From Streptomyces pacificus (lineage in GTDB: Bacteria > Actinomycetota > Actinomycetes > Streptomycetales > Streptomycetaceae), in the NCBI RefSeq assembly GCF_011766325.1, contig NZ_BLLG01000002.1, positions 186,001 to 250,000 of the forward strand: a stretch of DNA of 64,000 bases, written 5' to 3'. A program made the position numbers and the translations under genes. Below are positions 51,583-60,784 of this stretch, one piece after another. A model generated the notes under the pieces. It made no database searches. It was not told the origin of the DNA and was given only the letters and a program-made list of their open reading frames with translations. Position 1 is the first letter of the stretch, and each line of letters starts with the position of its first letter.

Positions 51583-53074
51583 CCGCGTCCAGCCGGTAGT
51601 ACTCGGCGACGCACCGGGCGGGCCAGGCGCGGCGGCCCCCGTCGCGGAACGGTTCGAGCATCCCGGCGACCGGGGTCGGGGTGTACGGCGCCGCCTCGGC
51701 GCCGCGGGCGGCCGCCGCGCGCAGCGACGCGTCCTGGCGGTCCCACTGCCCGGCCCGCAGCCGCATCTCCTGGCCCAGGCGCTGCAGTGGGGGTGCCAGA
51801 CCCACCACGGACACGGTGCAGAGCGCCGCGGCGGTGGCGGCCGCCACCGCCGTCCACCGCCGGGCGGCGCGGCGGCGCAGCGCCCGGCCCAGCAGGGCTC
51901 CGAGGCCGGCGAGCAACAGGACGTACAGCAGCAGGTAGTCGTTCCAGGTCCGGGCCGCGGTGACGACGCGCGGGCCGAAGACCGGATAGGTGATGACGGT
52001 GCACAGATAGCCCGAGACCAGGACGGCGAGCAGGCCGGCGCAGGCGAGCGGCAGCGGGCGGCAGGGGCGCAGCACGGCAGGGCCCGCGCGGTGGGGGCGG
52101 ACGAGCAGGCCGAGCAGGATCCCGGCGGCGAGGACTCCTCCGTACTGCCAGGTCGTCAGGACGGTCTCCGCGATCCCGGCGAAGCCTCGGGCCGCGGCTG
52201 CCAGGGAGTCCGGGGCCAGGACCGATGCGGGCCCGGCGCCGAAGCGTTCGCGCCGGTGGCGGGACCCGGGCGAGGTGACGAGCACGGCGGTGCCGACGGC
52301 GACCCCGGCGGCGCCGGTCAGCGCCCAGGTCCGCAGGAACGGCCAGGCCCGGTCCGTGACCAGCCGGCGGCCGGACAGCAGAAGTCCCCCGAGGACCACG
52401 AGTGCCACGACCGAGGTCTCCTCGGACAGGGTGCCGGTGAAGGCACCGGCGGCCGCCGCCGCGGCGAGGGCCCCGGCCCGGCCCCGGCGCGTCCCGGCCG
52501 CCAGCGCGGGGAGGACGGCGGAGCAGGCCAGTACCGGGGCCAGGGTGTGCGAGACGGACCCCGCGGGCCAGTAGAGGGTCTTGTAGGTGTTGGGGGTGGC
52601 CAGGAGGAACACCGCGGTGGCCGTCGCGGCGACGAGCAGCGGGAGCCCGGGCGGGGACGACTGGCGGGCCCGGCGCAGTACGAGGGCCACCAGGGCCCAG
52701 AGCACGGCCAGTACGAGCAGCGCGCTCAAGGCCGCGTACCACTGGTGGCCCGCCACGGGGAACCTGGCGTACAGGCCCACGAGCAGGCCGTTGCCGACCC
52801 GGCCGTTGTCGGTGACGTAGAACTTCCCGATGATTGCGCCGATGCCCTGGTCGCGGACCACGGGAAGGAAGCACCATTCGTCGGCGCTGGGCCGCACATG
52901 GCGGCCGAGCGCGGCGGCGGCCGCCAGCAGCGCCAGCGGCAGCGCGGCGAGGAACAGGGCGACGGCGGTCGGTGGCGCGGGGCGACGCCACCGGCCGCCT
53001 CCGCTCCGGCCCTGCTGCCCTGAGGAGTCGCCCGGCTCCCGCGGAGCGGTCGTATGAGATGCACCGATGGCCAT
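51557..53074 (-). CDS. polytopic membrane protein, DUF6056-like (possible GtrC-type glycosyltransferase)
   Basis: From ATG 53074 (AGGGAC upstream) the protein has 505 residues with about eleven membrane helices. The first outer loop has [17 protein letters not shown] and [20 protein letters not shown], matching the ..ADDyc......G....NGR pattern of DUF6056/GT-C-like proteins, where the Asp-Glu pair may be catalytic. Later [20 protein letters not shown] and [12 protein letters not shown] are also conserved-looking. It is convergent with and slightly overlaps the GtrA-like gene. It could transfer the lipid-linked sugar to a wall polymer, an inference from context. Confidence 0.78.
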   Translation of the reverse strand: MAIGASHTTAPREPGDSSGQQGRSGGGRWRRPAPPTAVALFLAALPLALLAAAAALGRHVRPSADEWCFLPVVRDQGIGAIIGKFYVTDNGRVGNGLLVGLYARFPVAGHQWYAALSALLVLAVLWALVALVLRRARQSSPPGLPLLVAATATAVFLLATPNTYKTLYWPAGSVSHTLAPVLACSAVLPALAAGTRRGRAGALAAAAAAGAFTGTLSEETSVVALVVLGGLLLSGRRLVTDRAWPFLRTWALTGAAGVAVGTAVLVTSPGSRHRRERFGAGPASVLAPDSLAAAARGFAGIAETVLTTWQYGGVLAAGILLGLLVRPHRAGPAVLRPCRPLPLACAGLLAVLVSGYLCTVITYPVFGPRVVTAARTWNDYLLLYVLLLAGLGALLGRALRRRAARRWTAVAAATAAALCTVSVVGLAPPLQRLGQEMRLRAGQWDRQDASLRAAAARGAEAAPYTPTPVAGMLEPFRDGGRRAWPARCVAEYYRLDAVTRSTRVP

Positions 53075-53351
53075 GTCCCTGACTCGTTGCACGGCATCGG
53101 GCCGCTCAACCGCCCCGCGGCCATCCGGAGCAGCAGGAAGCCCCGGGGGGATTCGGCCGGCCGGGCACGGTCGCGCGTCGCCGTGCCCGTGCCTGGGCGC
53201 GGACGCGGACGCGGCGCGGCTCGGCGGTTCCGGTGACCGGGCGGCACAGGCGGAGCGCACCGGGACGCGGTCGTTACCGCCACACGGACGGCGGAGCTAC
53301 CGCCGCTCGGCGGCCGTACGACGGTGGCACGCGCGGCGTCTCCGGCCCGCG

Positions 53352-53477
53352 CGGCTCGGCGGACGGCGGGCCGGCGCCCCGCGGGCGGCTCCGGCGGACG
53401 GCGGGTCAGGACCGCGCGGGCGGCTCCGGCGGACGGCTCCGGCGGACGGCGGGTCAGGACCGCGCGGGCGGCTCCGG
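53352..53477. repeat. 43-bp direct repeats over the end of gluD
   Basis: Copies 53387-53429 and 53435-53477 are identical (GGCTCCGGCGGACGGCGGGT.. onward) with a 5-base gap, and a degenerate third copy lies at about 53352-53386. The second copy includes the gluD stop and last codons (PEPPARS), so the others are non-coding echoes of the gene end. They occupy the 379-base gap 53075-53453, which otherwise shows nothing recognised. Confidence 0.8.
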
Positions 53478-54368
53478 CTTGTGCCCGACGTGCTCGCCCG
53501 GCGTCGCCAGTTCCTCGACCGCGTCCGCGGCCACCACCGCGCCCGTGGACCTCCGGCCGCGCCGCAGCCGGCCCTCCAGCCGGGCGGCGAACGAGGTGAG
53601 CACGAAGTTCAGCACGATGAAGATCACGGCGACGACGGTGAAGCTGGCGATGGTGTTGGCGCCGTAGTTGGCGCTGATCGGCCGGACCGACGCCAGCAGC
53701 TCGGAGAAGCCGAGCATCGCGCCGCCGAGCGCGGTGTCCTTCACGATGACCACCATCTGGCTGACGATCGCCGGGAGCATGGCCGTCACCGACTGCGGCA
53801 GCAGTACGTACCGCATCGTCTGGCCCTTGCGCATGCCGATCGCCCTGGCCGCGTCCGACTGCCCCCGGGGGAGCGCCAGGATGCCGGCCCGTACGACCTC
53901 GGCCAGTACCGAGGCGTTGTACAGCACCAGACCGGTGACCACGGCGTACAGCGGCCGGCGTTCGGGGCTGACGTCGAAGAACGCGGCGTAGGCTGCGTTG
54001 GCGAACAGCATCAGGATCAGCACGGGGATGGCGCGGAAGAACTCCACCACCGTGCCCGCCGCGCCGCGCACCCACCAGTGGTCCGACATCCGGGCGATGC
54101 CGAGGACCGCGCCGAGCGGCAGCGCGATGACCAGCGCGAGTGCGGCGGCGATCAGGGTGTTCTCCAGGCCCGGCAGGAGAAACGTCGTCCACACCCGGGA
54201 GTCGGTGAAGAACGGCGCCCATCTGGACCACTCCAGCTGCCCCTTCTCGGCGAGGCCCGTGACCACCCACCAGGCCGCGGCGGCGAGGACCAGGAGAAAG
54301 CCCGCCGTGTACAGGATGCTGCGCCGCCTGGCCCGGGGCCCGGGAGTGTCGTACAGGACGGAACTCAT
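53454..54368 (-). CDS. gluD: glutamate ABC transporter permease GluD
   Basis: This 304-residue protein starts MSSVLYDTPGPRARRRSILY. It is a polar amino-acid (HisM-type) permease with five to six helices and the EAA-like loop EVVRAGILALPRGQSDAARA, followed by PQSVTAMLPAIVSQMVVIVK. The C-terminal 50 residues are polar. It partners GluC. Its ATG overlaps the gluC stop by ATGA. The gene end sits within a tandem 43-bp duplication. Confidence 0.92.
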   Translation of the reverse strand: MSSVLYDTPGPRARRRSILYTAGFLLVLAAAAWWVVTGLAEKGQLEWSRWAPFFTDSRVWTTFLLPGLENTLIAAALALVIALPLGAVLGIARMSDHWWVRGAAGTVVEFFRAIPVLILMLFANAAYAAFFDVSPERRPLYAVVTGLVLYNASVLAEVVRAGILALPRGQSDAARAIGMRKGQTMRYVLLPQSVTAMLPAIVSQMVVIVKDTALGGAMLGFSELLASVRPISANYGANTIASFTVVAVIFIVLNFVLTSFAARLEGRLRRGRRSTGAVVAADAVEELATPGEHVGHKPEPPARS

Positions 54369-55030
54369 CGCCTCACCGCCGCCTTTCTGCTCACCCAGCC
54401 CAGGAAGAGGCCGGTGGGGAGGGTGAGGACGAGGAAACCGGCGGCGAAGACGGCGGAGATGAGGATGAGCTGGGCCTCGTTCTCGATCATCTCCCGCATC
54501 AGCAGGGCGGCTTCGGGGACGCCGATGGCCGCGGCCACCGTGGTGTTCTTGGTGAGGGCGATCAGCACGTTGGCCAGCGGGCCCACCACCGAGCGGAACG
54601 CCTGGGGCAGGACGATGAGCCCGAGCACCTGGGTGAAGCCCAGCCCGAGGGCGCGGGCCGCCTCCACCTGGCCCAGGGGCACGGTGTTGATGCCGGACCG
54701 CAGTGCCTCGCAGACGAACGCGGACGTGTAGGCGATCAGCCCGAGCACGGCCAGCCGGAAGTTGATCACTGTGAAGGTGCCGGCGCCGAGGCTGACGCCC
54801 AGGGTCTGGAACAGGCCGAGCGACGTGAAGATGATGATCACGGTGAGCGGGATGTTCCGCACCACGTTGACGTACCAGGTGCCGAAGCCGCGCATCACGG
54901 GCACCGGGCTGACCCGCATCGCGGCCAGCGCGGTGCCCCAGAGCAAGGATCCGATGGCGGACCAGAGGGTGAGCTGGACGGTCGTCCAGAACGCCCCCAG
55001 CACGTCGTAACCCTGAAGGAAGTCGAACAC
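54365..55030 (-). CDS. gluC: glutamate ABC transporter permease GluC
   Basis: This 221-residue polar amino-acid permease starts MFDFLQGYDVLGAFWTTVQL, the usual GluC opening. Five helices and the loop EALRSGINTVPLGQVEAARA are visible, then VLPQAFRSVVGPLANVLIAL. It forms the channel with GluD and overlaps it by ATGA. A 97-base spacer with a 16-bp tandem repeat separates it from gluB, more than is usual within the operon. Confidence 0.93.
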   Translation of the reverse strand: MFDFLQGYDVLGAFWTTVQLTLWSAIGSLLWGTALAAMRVSPVPVMRGFGTWYVNVVRNIPLTVIIIFTSLGLFQTLGVSLGAGTFTVINFRLAVLGLIAYTSAFVCEALRSGINTVPLGQVEAARALGLGFTQVLGLIVLPQAFRSVVGPLANVLIALTKNTTVAAAIGVPEAALLMREMIENEAQLILISAVFAAGFLVLTLPTGLFLGWVSRKAAVRR

Positions 55031-55054
55031 GGTTGCGCCTCTTGAGGTGGTCTC

Positions 55055-55098
55055 GGGCTCGGCCGGCGGGGGGCTCGGCCGGCGGGGGGCTCGGCGGG
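55055..55098. repeat. 16-bp tandem repeat in the gluB-gluC spacer
   Basis: GGGCTCGGCCGGCGGG occurs at 55055-55070 and 55071-55086, with a shortened third copy to 55098. With the following GGTGCCGGCCGGC it can fold into G/C hairpins that might reduce transcription from gluAB into gluCD. Confidence 0.6.
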
Positions 55099-55127
55099 CG
55101 GGGTGCCGGCCGGCAGGGGCGGCGGTG

Positions 55128-55970
55128 TCAGCCGGCCGGGGTCTCGGCCGCGGGGGCGCCGATGCCCGGCGGGGGCTCGCTGCGGTAGCCGGCCGGCCCG
55201 AAGTTGGCCTCGACGGCCCTCTGCCACGCGCTGTCCAGGACCATCTTCCGCAGCGCCGTGTCGATGTCGCTCCGCAGTTCGGTGTCGCCCTTCTTCACAC
55301 CGATCCCGTACAGCTCGTCGCTCAGTTCGAAGCCGCCCAGCCGGAACTTCCCCTTGAAGTGGTCCTGCGCCGCATAGCCGGCGAGGATGGCGTCATCGGT
55401 GGTCACGGCGTCGATCGTGCCGTTCTCCAGGCCGGTCAGGCATTCGGAGTAGCCGCCGTACTCCTGCAGCTGGGCCCGCGGCGCGAGCTCGTTCTTGACG
55501 TTCTGCGCCGAAGTGGAGCCGGTGACCGAGCAGAGCTTCCTGCCGTTCAGGTCCGCCGGTGACGTGATGGAGTCGTCGCCGGCGCGGACGAGCACGTCCT
55601 GGTGGGCGAGGAAGTACGGCCCGGCGAAGTCGACCTTCGTGCGGCGCTCGTCGTTGATCGAGTACGAGGCGACGATGAAGTCGACGTCGCCGCGCTGGAG
55701 CAGCGTCTCGCGGTCGGCGCTCTTGGCCTCCTTGAAGACGATGTCGGAGGGGGCGTAGCCGAGCTGCCCGGCCACGTACCGGGCCACGTCGACGTCGAAC
55801 CCCTCGTAGTCGCCGTCCGGCGTCTTCAGGCCGACGCCGGGCTGGTCGAACTTGATGCCGACGGTGACCTTCTTCCCGTCGTCCGACCCGCCGCCCGATC
55901 CGCAGGCCGTGGCGGCGAGTGCGAGCATGAGCACCGCGGTGGCCGCGGCGGGGACCTTGCGAGGCTTCAT
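55128..55970 (-). CDS. gluB: glutamate-binding lipoprotein GluB
   Basis: ATG 55970 (CAGGG nine bases upstream) gives 280 residues; ATG 55979 adds three residues. The signal is MKPRKVPAAATAVLMLALAA with lipobox TAC-GSGGG, so it is a lipoprotein. The periplasmic-binding type II fold follows: VTVGIKFDQPGVGLKTPDGD, YEGFDVDVARYVAGQLGY, ANNGTIDAV-like TGLENGTIDAVTTDDAILAG. It captures glutamate, and possibly aspartate, for GluC/GluD. It lies between gluA and gluC on the same strand. Confidence 0.93.
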   Translation of the reverse strand: MKPRKVPAAATAVLMLALAATACGSGGGSDDGKKVTVGIKFDQPGVGLKTPDGDYEGFDVDVARYVAGQLGYAPSDIVFKEAKSADRETLLQRGDVDFIVASYSINDERRTKVDFAGPYFLAHQDVLVRAGDDSITSPADLNGRKLCSVTGSTSAQNVKNELAPRAQLQEYGGYSECLTGLENGTIDAVTTDDAILAGYAAQDHFKGKFRLGGFELSDELYGIGVKKGDTELRSDIDTALRKMVLDSAWQRAVEANFGPAGYRSEPPPGIGAPAAETPAG

Positions 55971-56045
55971 GGTGATCATCCCTGGGGATCGCTGGCGGGT
56001 GCGGGGCCCCGGGGCGGCGCACGGGGGCGACGCGGGCGCCGGGCG

Positions 56046-56816
56046 TCAGTGGTGGAGGATCTTCGAGAGGAAGTCCCTGGCGCGGTCGGTGCGGGGGGCG
56101 GTGAAGAACTCGTCGGGTGTCGTCTCCTCCACGATCCTGCCGTCGGCCATGAACACCACGTGGTTGGCGGCCGAACGGGCGAATCCCATCTCATGGGTGA
56201 CGACCACCATGGTCATGCCGTCCCGGGCGAGCTGCCGCATGACCTCGAGCACCTCGTTGATCATCTCCGGGTCGAGGGCGGAGGTCGGCTCGTCGAACAG
56301 CATGATCTTGGGGTCCATGGCGAGCGCCCTGGCGATCGCCACCCGCTGCTGCTGGCCGCCGGAGAGCTGGGCGGGGTACTTGTCCGCCTGGGTGCCCACG
56401 CCCACCCGGTCGAGGAGGCCGCGTGCCCGCTCCTCGGCGGCCTTCCGGCCCTTCCTGCGGACCTTGATCTGGCCGAGGGTCACGTTCTGCAGGACGGTCT
56501 TGTGCGCGAAGAGGTTGAAGGACTGGAAGACCATGCCGACGTCGGCGCGCAGCCGGGCGAGTTCCCTGCCCTCGGCGGGCAGCGGCCTGCCGTCGATGGC
56601 GATCTCGCCGGAGTCGATGACCTCCAGGCGGTTGATGGCGCGGCAGAGCGTGGACTTGCCTCCGCCGGACGGGCCGATGACGACGACCACCTCACCGCGG
56701 TCCACGGTCAGACTGACGTCCCTGAGGACGTGCAGCGGACCGAAGTGCTTGTCCACATGGCGCAGCTCGACCAGCGCACGGCTGCTCGTGCCCGGGGTGA
56801 AGGTCTGCTCGCTCAC
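56046..56816 (-). CDS. gluA: glutamate ABC transporter ATPase GluA
   Basis: From GTG 56816 (GGAG five bases upstream) the product has 256 residues; ATG 56840 adds eight. Walker A is IGPSGGGKST near residue 45, Q-loop VGMVFQSFNLFAHKTVLQNV, signature LSGGQQQRVAIARAL, Walker B IMLFDEPTSALDPEM and switch VVVTHEMGFAR. This is the typical polar amino-acid ATPase and the first gene of gluABCD. The 360-base gap 56817-57176 upstream contains a 14-bp palindrome that may be regulatory. Confidence 0.95.
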   Translation of the reverse strand: MSEQTFTPGTSSRALVELRHVDKHFGPLHVLRDVSLTVDRGEVVVVIGPSGGGKSTLCRAINRLEVIDSGEIAIDGRPLPAEGRELARLRADVGMVFQSFNLFAHKTVLQNVTLGQIKVRRKGRKAAEERARGLLDRVGVGTQADKYPAQLSGGQQQRVAIARALAMDPKIMLFDEPTSALDPEMINEVLEVMRQLARDGMTMVVVTHEMGFARSAANHVVFMADGRIVEETTPDEFFTAPRTDRARDFLSKILHH

Positions 56817-57039
56817 GGCGGCTCCGCTCGTCGGCTCCATCGTCCATCCGGTCCGCACCGTCCGCACTCCGGGAGCCGTTGGCGTTCGCCCACCCGGACC
56901 GCCCACCCGGACCGCCGGTGCCCGGGCGAGGCGCGGGCCGTCCCCGGGCGCGGAACCGGCCATTGTCGCGCTCCCGCTGCGTGACGCCCCACGCACGGTG
57001 AGCGACCGGATCCGGAGTGCGCCGGCACCGGCTGTGTCC

Positions 57040-57053
57040 GGCGCATATGCGCC
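57040..57053. promoter_or_regulatory. 14-bp palindrome in the gluA/secreted-protein intergenic region
   Basis: GGCGCATATGCGCC at 57040-57053 is a perfect palindrome with the only AT core in the 360-base divergent spacer 56817-57176. It could be an operator for gluA (starting at 56816 on the minus strand) or for the secreted protein at 57177. The role is unproven, and nothing else was recognised in the spacer. Confidence 0.4.
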
Positions 57054-57176
57054 CAGGCGGACGGCGGCCCGGATCCGCAGTCCCGCCCGCGGCCGCGGCG
57101 GTTTCGGGCCGGGCGGTGCGCGAAGCTCCCGGAGCGGGGCAGACGCGGACACCGGCGTCTCCTAGCCTCCCGGCCC

Positions 57177-57716
57177 ATGCGCATCACACATCTGACACGC
57201 CTCCTCCGGCCGGCCGCCCTCGCCACGGCCCTCGCCACGGCCCTCCTCTGCTTCGGACCGGCGCAGCCCGCCGCCGCCGACGCACCGGACTTGGCCTTCA
57301 CCGTCGACCAGCCGGTGACCACTCCCGGGTCGGCCGTGTCACTGACGATGACCCTGACCAACAACCAGTCCACGGACATCTGGTTCGTGTACCAGTCGGT
57401 CCAGCCGACCTGGGCGACGACCCAGCGCAAGGACCTCGTGTACAGCTTCGTGTCCTGCACCGCCGAGGGCGCCGCGTGCTCGGGCATCGGTTCGACCGCG
57501 CTCGGCGTCGACTACGAGATCCCACTGGCCCCCGGCACGTCCCGGACCGTCACCCTCACGTACCAGGTCGCCGCCGACTCCGGCTGCAACGGCACCATCG
57601 GCTTCTACTCGTACCTGTACTACGAGTACGACAACGGGCAGAGCACCAAGGACGGCATCCACGCCATGCCGGAGACCCGGGTGGCCTGCGCGCCCACGGA
57701 ACCGGCCGGCTCCTGA
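57177..57716 (+). CDS. small secreted beta-rich protein, function unknown
   Basis: ATG 57177 gives 179 residues: a Sec signal MRITHLTRLLRPAALATALA ending near PAAADA, then a DUF11/CARDB-like beta-sandwich (LAFTVDQPVTTPGSAVSLTM, LTNNQSTDIWFVYQSVQPTW). Four Cys are in the mature part (SFVSCTAEGAACSG, DSGCNGTIGF, RVACAPT), probably two disulfides. The TPGS...T...TN pattern resembles adhesive or Ig-like domains that mediate surface contacts. No Shine-Dalgarno sequence is evident in front of the ATG, so the start is uncertain. No family was recognised. Confidence 0.75.
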   Translation: MRITHLTRLLRPAALATALATALLCFGPAQPAAADAPDLAFTVDQPVTTPGSAVSLTMTLTNNQSTDIWFVYQSVQPTWATTQRKDLVYSFVSCTAEGAACSGIGSTALGVDYEIPLAPGTSRTVTLTYQVAADSGCNGTIGFYSYLYYEYDNGQSTKDGIHAMPETRVACAPTEPAGS

Positions 57717-57794
57717 CCGGCGGAACCGGTTTCGCCCGCCCCTGCGGGCACTGCCTCCGGGGAACCGGGAAACCCCGGAGACCCGGAGACCCGA

Positions 57795-57892
57795 CCGGGG
57801 AACCGGAGAACCGGAGAACCGGGAAACCGGGAAACCGGGAAACCGGGAAACCGGAGAACCGGGAAACCGGGGAACCGGGGAACCGGGGAACG
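57795..57892. repeat. degenerate 8-bp minisatellite (CCGGRRAA)
   Basis: About twelve consecutive 8-base units of CCGGGGAA, CCGGAGAA and CCGGGAAA run from 57795 to 57892. The flanking sequence back to 57754 holds further degenerate units. It lies in the 758-base gap 57717-58474, outside any gene. Units have no spacers, so it is not a CRISPR array. Confidence 0.85.
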
Positions 57893-57949
57893 CGGCGGGC
57901 CGAACGCCGGGGTACTCCGCCGGACCGGCCCTGCCCTCCCCCGGACCCT

Positions 57950-57989
57950 CCGGCGGACGCCGGCGCGGGCCCGCGCCGGCGTCCGCCGG
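57950..57989. terminator. 40-bp perfect palindrome
   Basis: Bases 57950-57989 are self-complementary over 40 bases (20-bp arms; left arm begins CCGGCGGACGCC). It lies 234 bases after the secreted protein's stop, beyond the 8-bp array, and 485 bases before the Pel-like operon. It is a plausible terminator or cruciform site. The remainder of the gap to 58474 shows CCACACCA-type simple sequence and no gene. Confidence 0.65.
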
Positions 57990-58474
57990 GGCGGGCCCGC
58001 ACACCCCGGAGCGGACGGCACGCGGCCGACGGCGGAACCCGGCGGGCGCCGGGCACGCCATCGGCACTTTCCGGCCACCCACACCACATGCACCATCCAC
58101 ACCACACGCACCAGAAGAACCGCTCGCACCGTGCGGCACCCTCGGCACTTCAGGCCACCCGACCCCCCGGCTACCGCCTGCACCACCGGCATGACCGGCG
58201 CCGCTGGCCGAAAATGCACGTCCCCCTCGCCCCGGGCCTTGTCCGTCCTCCCGGCCGCTGCCAGCCTCTGGCTCCGTACCGGACGGGCTCCCGGGCCTAC
58301 GGCCCCAGCCGCTGCGCCCGCAGAGCGCCTGCACTTTTCCGTCAACTTTCACCGTAGCCGCACGGAACCCACACGCAGCCTCCACTATGTCTCGGGACAG
58401 GGCATAGCAGCACGGCGTTCCGGGGGGAGCAGCCGCGCCGCTGTGCCGGGGGTCATGGGGAGGGACACCACCGC

Positions 58475-60655
58475 ATGAAGCGGATCCGCGTCCGGCGGAC
58501 CTTACGCACGACCGCGCTCGCCGCGGGAGCACTCGCCATCGCGCTCGGCGGACTGCCGGCGTCGCCGGTGCAGGCGGCCGAACCGGCGCCGAGAATCGAC
58601 CTCAGGGTGCTCGTGGTCTTCGACGGGGGCCCGGCCACGGCCGCGATCGCCGCGGAGCTGGATGGCGCGGGCACCCCGTACACCGTGGTCGATCTCGAGG
58701 ACGCGGGGCGGCCCGTCATCGACGCCGCCTTCCTCGCCGACGAGATCGACGGCCGGCCCCGCGCGAAGTACCAGGCCGTGGTCCTGCCCAACGACAACCC
58801 GTTCCCCGCCGGTTCACCGGAGATGGCCGCCCTCGCCGCGTACGAGCGGACCTACGCGATCCCGCAGGTCGACGCGTACACCTACGCGCGGCCCCAGGCG
58901 GGCCTGGAGTACCCGGTGAACGGCGGGTACGCGGGGCCGGTCGACGGCATCACGGCACAGGTGACCGCGGCGGGCGAGGACGGGCCCTTCGGCTATCTCG
59001 AGGGTGCCTTCACCTTCGAGGACAACGACCCCGCGGTCGACGAGAGCTGGGGCTTCCTCTCCAGGCCGCGGGCGGGCGCCGACTTCACCACCTATGTCGA
59101 CGCCCCGCTCCCCTCGGGGACCGGCCGGGGCTCGCTCGTCGGGGAGTACCGGCACGACGGCCGCCGCGAACTGGTGGTCACCTTCGTGGCCAACCAGTAC
59201 CAGCAGCAGTTCCGGCTGCTCGCCCGGGGGATCGTCGACTGGATGACGCAGGAAGTCCGGCTGGGCACCTCGCGCAACTGGTTCTCGGTCCATGTCGACG
59301 ACGTGTTCGCGAGCGACGACCGCTGGGACACCGAACTCGACTGCACACCGGGGGACGTGGACTGCCGGCCCGGCGAGGGCACACCCGACCCGATCAGGAT
59401 GACCCCCGGCGACGCCGCGCACGCGGTCGAGTGGTCGCGGTCCCGCGACTTCACCCTCGACCTCGCGTACAACGGCGGCGGCAGCGTGGAGTACCGGGAG
59501 GAGCACGGCGGCGCCGACCCGCTGGCGGACCGGCTGACCGAGGAGCCCGAGGCGTTCCGCTGGATCAACCACACCTACGACCACCCCTATCTGGGCTGCG
59601 AGCAGGACGTCAGTGTCGTGCCCTGGAAGTGCGCCGTGAACGCGGACGGCACCGTCCGCTACGTCGGACGGGACGAGATATCCCGGCAGATCGCCGACAA
59701 CCGCCGGTGGGCGGAGGACGCGGGACTGCCGCTGGACAGCGGCGAGCTGGTCACGGGCGAGCACTCGGGGCTCAAGCTGCTGCCGCAGCAGCCCGAGGAC
59801 AATCCGCACCTCGCCCCCGCGCTCGCGGACAACGCCGTCGGCTGGCTCGCCTCCGACAACTCCCGCGACCCGGTGCAGCGCCAGGTCGGTCCCGCGCTCA
59901 CCGTCTCGCGCCACCCGATGAACGTGTTCTACAACGCGGGCCGCGAGGCGGAGCAGGTCGACGAGTACAACTGGATCTACACCAGCCGGGCCCAGGGCGG
60001 CAGCGGCATCTGCGAGGACTCTGCCACGACCACCTGTCTCGACGCCCCGCTCGACCCCGCGACCGGCTACCCGGACCACATCGTCCCCCTCGAGGCGCGG
60101 ATCGCCATGGGGCACGTCCTGGCCAACGACCCCCGCCCGCACTTCATCCACCAGTCGAACCTCGCCGAGGACCGCATCGCGTACCCGGTCCTGGACCGGA
60201 TCCTCGACCGGTACGCGGAGCTGTACGCGGACGACACCCCACTGGTGAACCCCCGGATGAGCGACGTCGGGGAAGAACTGCGCGAACGGGCCGCGTGGGA
60301 CGGCGCGATGCAGGCCGGGCGGATCACGGCGTACCGGATCGGCGACACGGTGACCGTCACGGCCCCGCCCGGTACCGCCGTCCGCGCCACCATGCCGGCG
60401 GGCACCACCCGGGTCCTCCAGGACGGCGCGGCGGCCTTCGGCGAGCCCTACGCGGGCACCGTCTCCGGAAGTGCGCCGTCCAGACCCGGCCAGGACGGCG
60501 TGACCCTGTCACTGCCGTCGGCCCCCGCGGCGGGCGCCCCTTCCTCCGGTCCCGCCCGTGCCACGGCCCCCGCTCCGGACGGCCCGTTGCCGGCCGGCGC
60601 CGAACGGCCCGTGCCCCCCGGCGCAGAGCGCCGACCCGCCGGCGCCGAGCGCTGA
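58475..60655 (+). CDS. secreted PelA-like polysaccharide deacetylase-type protein
   Basis: ATG 58475 (GGGGAGGGAC upstream) gives 726 residues with a signal peptide ending near ASPVQA. Residues about 40-180 form a Rossmann-like domain (LRVLVVFDGGPATAAIAAEL, YQAVVLPNDNPFPAG). Residues about 265-600 resemble the deacetylase domain of PelA: FSVHVDDVFASDDRW near 270 (Asp pair) and INHTYDHPYLGC near 363 (His-x3-His, metal). The C-terminal 60 residues are an Ala/Pro/Gly tail with three AGAER-type repeats. It should modify an exopolysaccharide outside the cell. It precedes a PelF-type glycosyltransferase, which supports the pel assignment; the family was assigned by eye. Confidence 0.75.
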   Translation: MKRIRVRRTLRTTALAAGALAIALGGLPASPVQAAEPAPRIDLRVLVVFDGGPATAAIAAELDGAGTPYTVVDLEDAGRPVIDAAFLADEIDGRPRAKYQAVVLPNDNPFPAGSPEMAALAAYERTYAIPQVDAYTYARPQAGLEYPVNGGYAGPVDGITAQVTAAGEDGPFGYLEGAFTFEDNDPAVDESWGFLSRPRAGADFTTYVDAPLPSGTGRGSLVGEYRHDGRRELVVTFVANQYQQQFRLLARGIVDWMTQEVRLGTSRNWFSVHVDDVFASDDRWDTELDCTPGDVDCRPGEGTPDPIRMTPGDAAHAVEWSRSRDFTLDLAYNGGGSVEYREEHGGADPLADRLTEEPEAFRWINHTYDHPYLGCEQDVSVVPWKCAVNADGTVRYVGRDEISRQIADNRRWAEDAGLPLDSGELVTGEHSGLKLLPQQPEDNPHLAPALADNAVGWLASDNSRDPVQRQVGPALTVSRHPMNVFYNAGREAEQVDEYNWIYTSRAQGGSGICEDSATTTCLDAPLDPATGYPDHIVPLEARIAMGHVLANDPRPHFIHQSNLAEDRIAYPVLDRILDRYAELYADDTPLVNPRMSDVGEELRERAAWDGAMQAGRITAYRIGDTVTVTAPPGTAVRATMPAGTTRVLQDGAAAFGEPYAGTVSGSAPSRPGQDGVTLSLPSAPAAGAPSSGPARATAPAPDGPLPAGAERPVPPGAERRPAGAER

Positions 60656-60694
60656 CCCGAACGACCCGGCCGCACCAGCTCGCCCCGCGAGGAA

Positions 60695-60749
60695 GCGGGT
60701 TCCGGACGCCGCACGCCGTCACCAGACCGGCTCGGCGTCCGGAACCCGC
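60695..60749. terminator. 16-bp stem-loop between the deacetylase-like and pelF genes
   Basis: GCGGGTTCCGGACGCC (60695-60710) pairs perfectly with GGCGTCCGGAACCCGC (60734-60749) around a 23-base loop. It lies 40 bases after the first gene's stop and 35 before the next ATG, so it is placed to attenuate transcription within the operon. Confidence 0.6.
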
Positions 60750-60784
60750 CGCAGACTCGCGCCCTCCTGCCGTGGAGCCCATCC

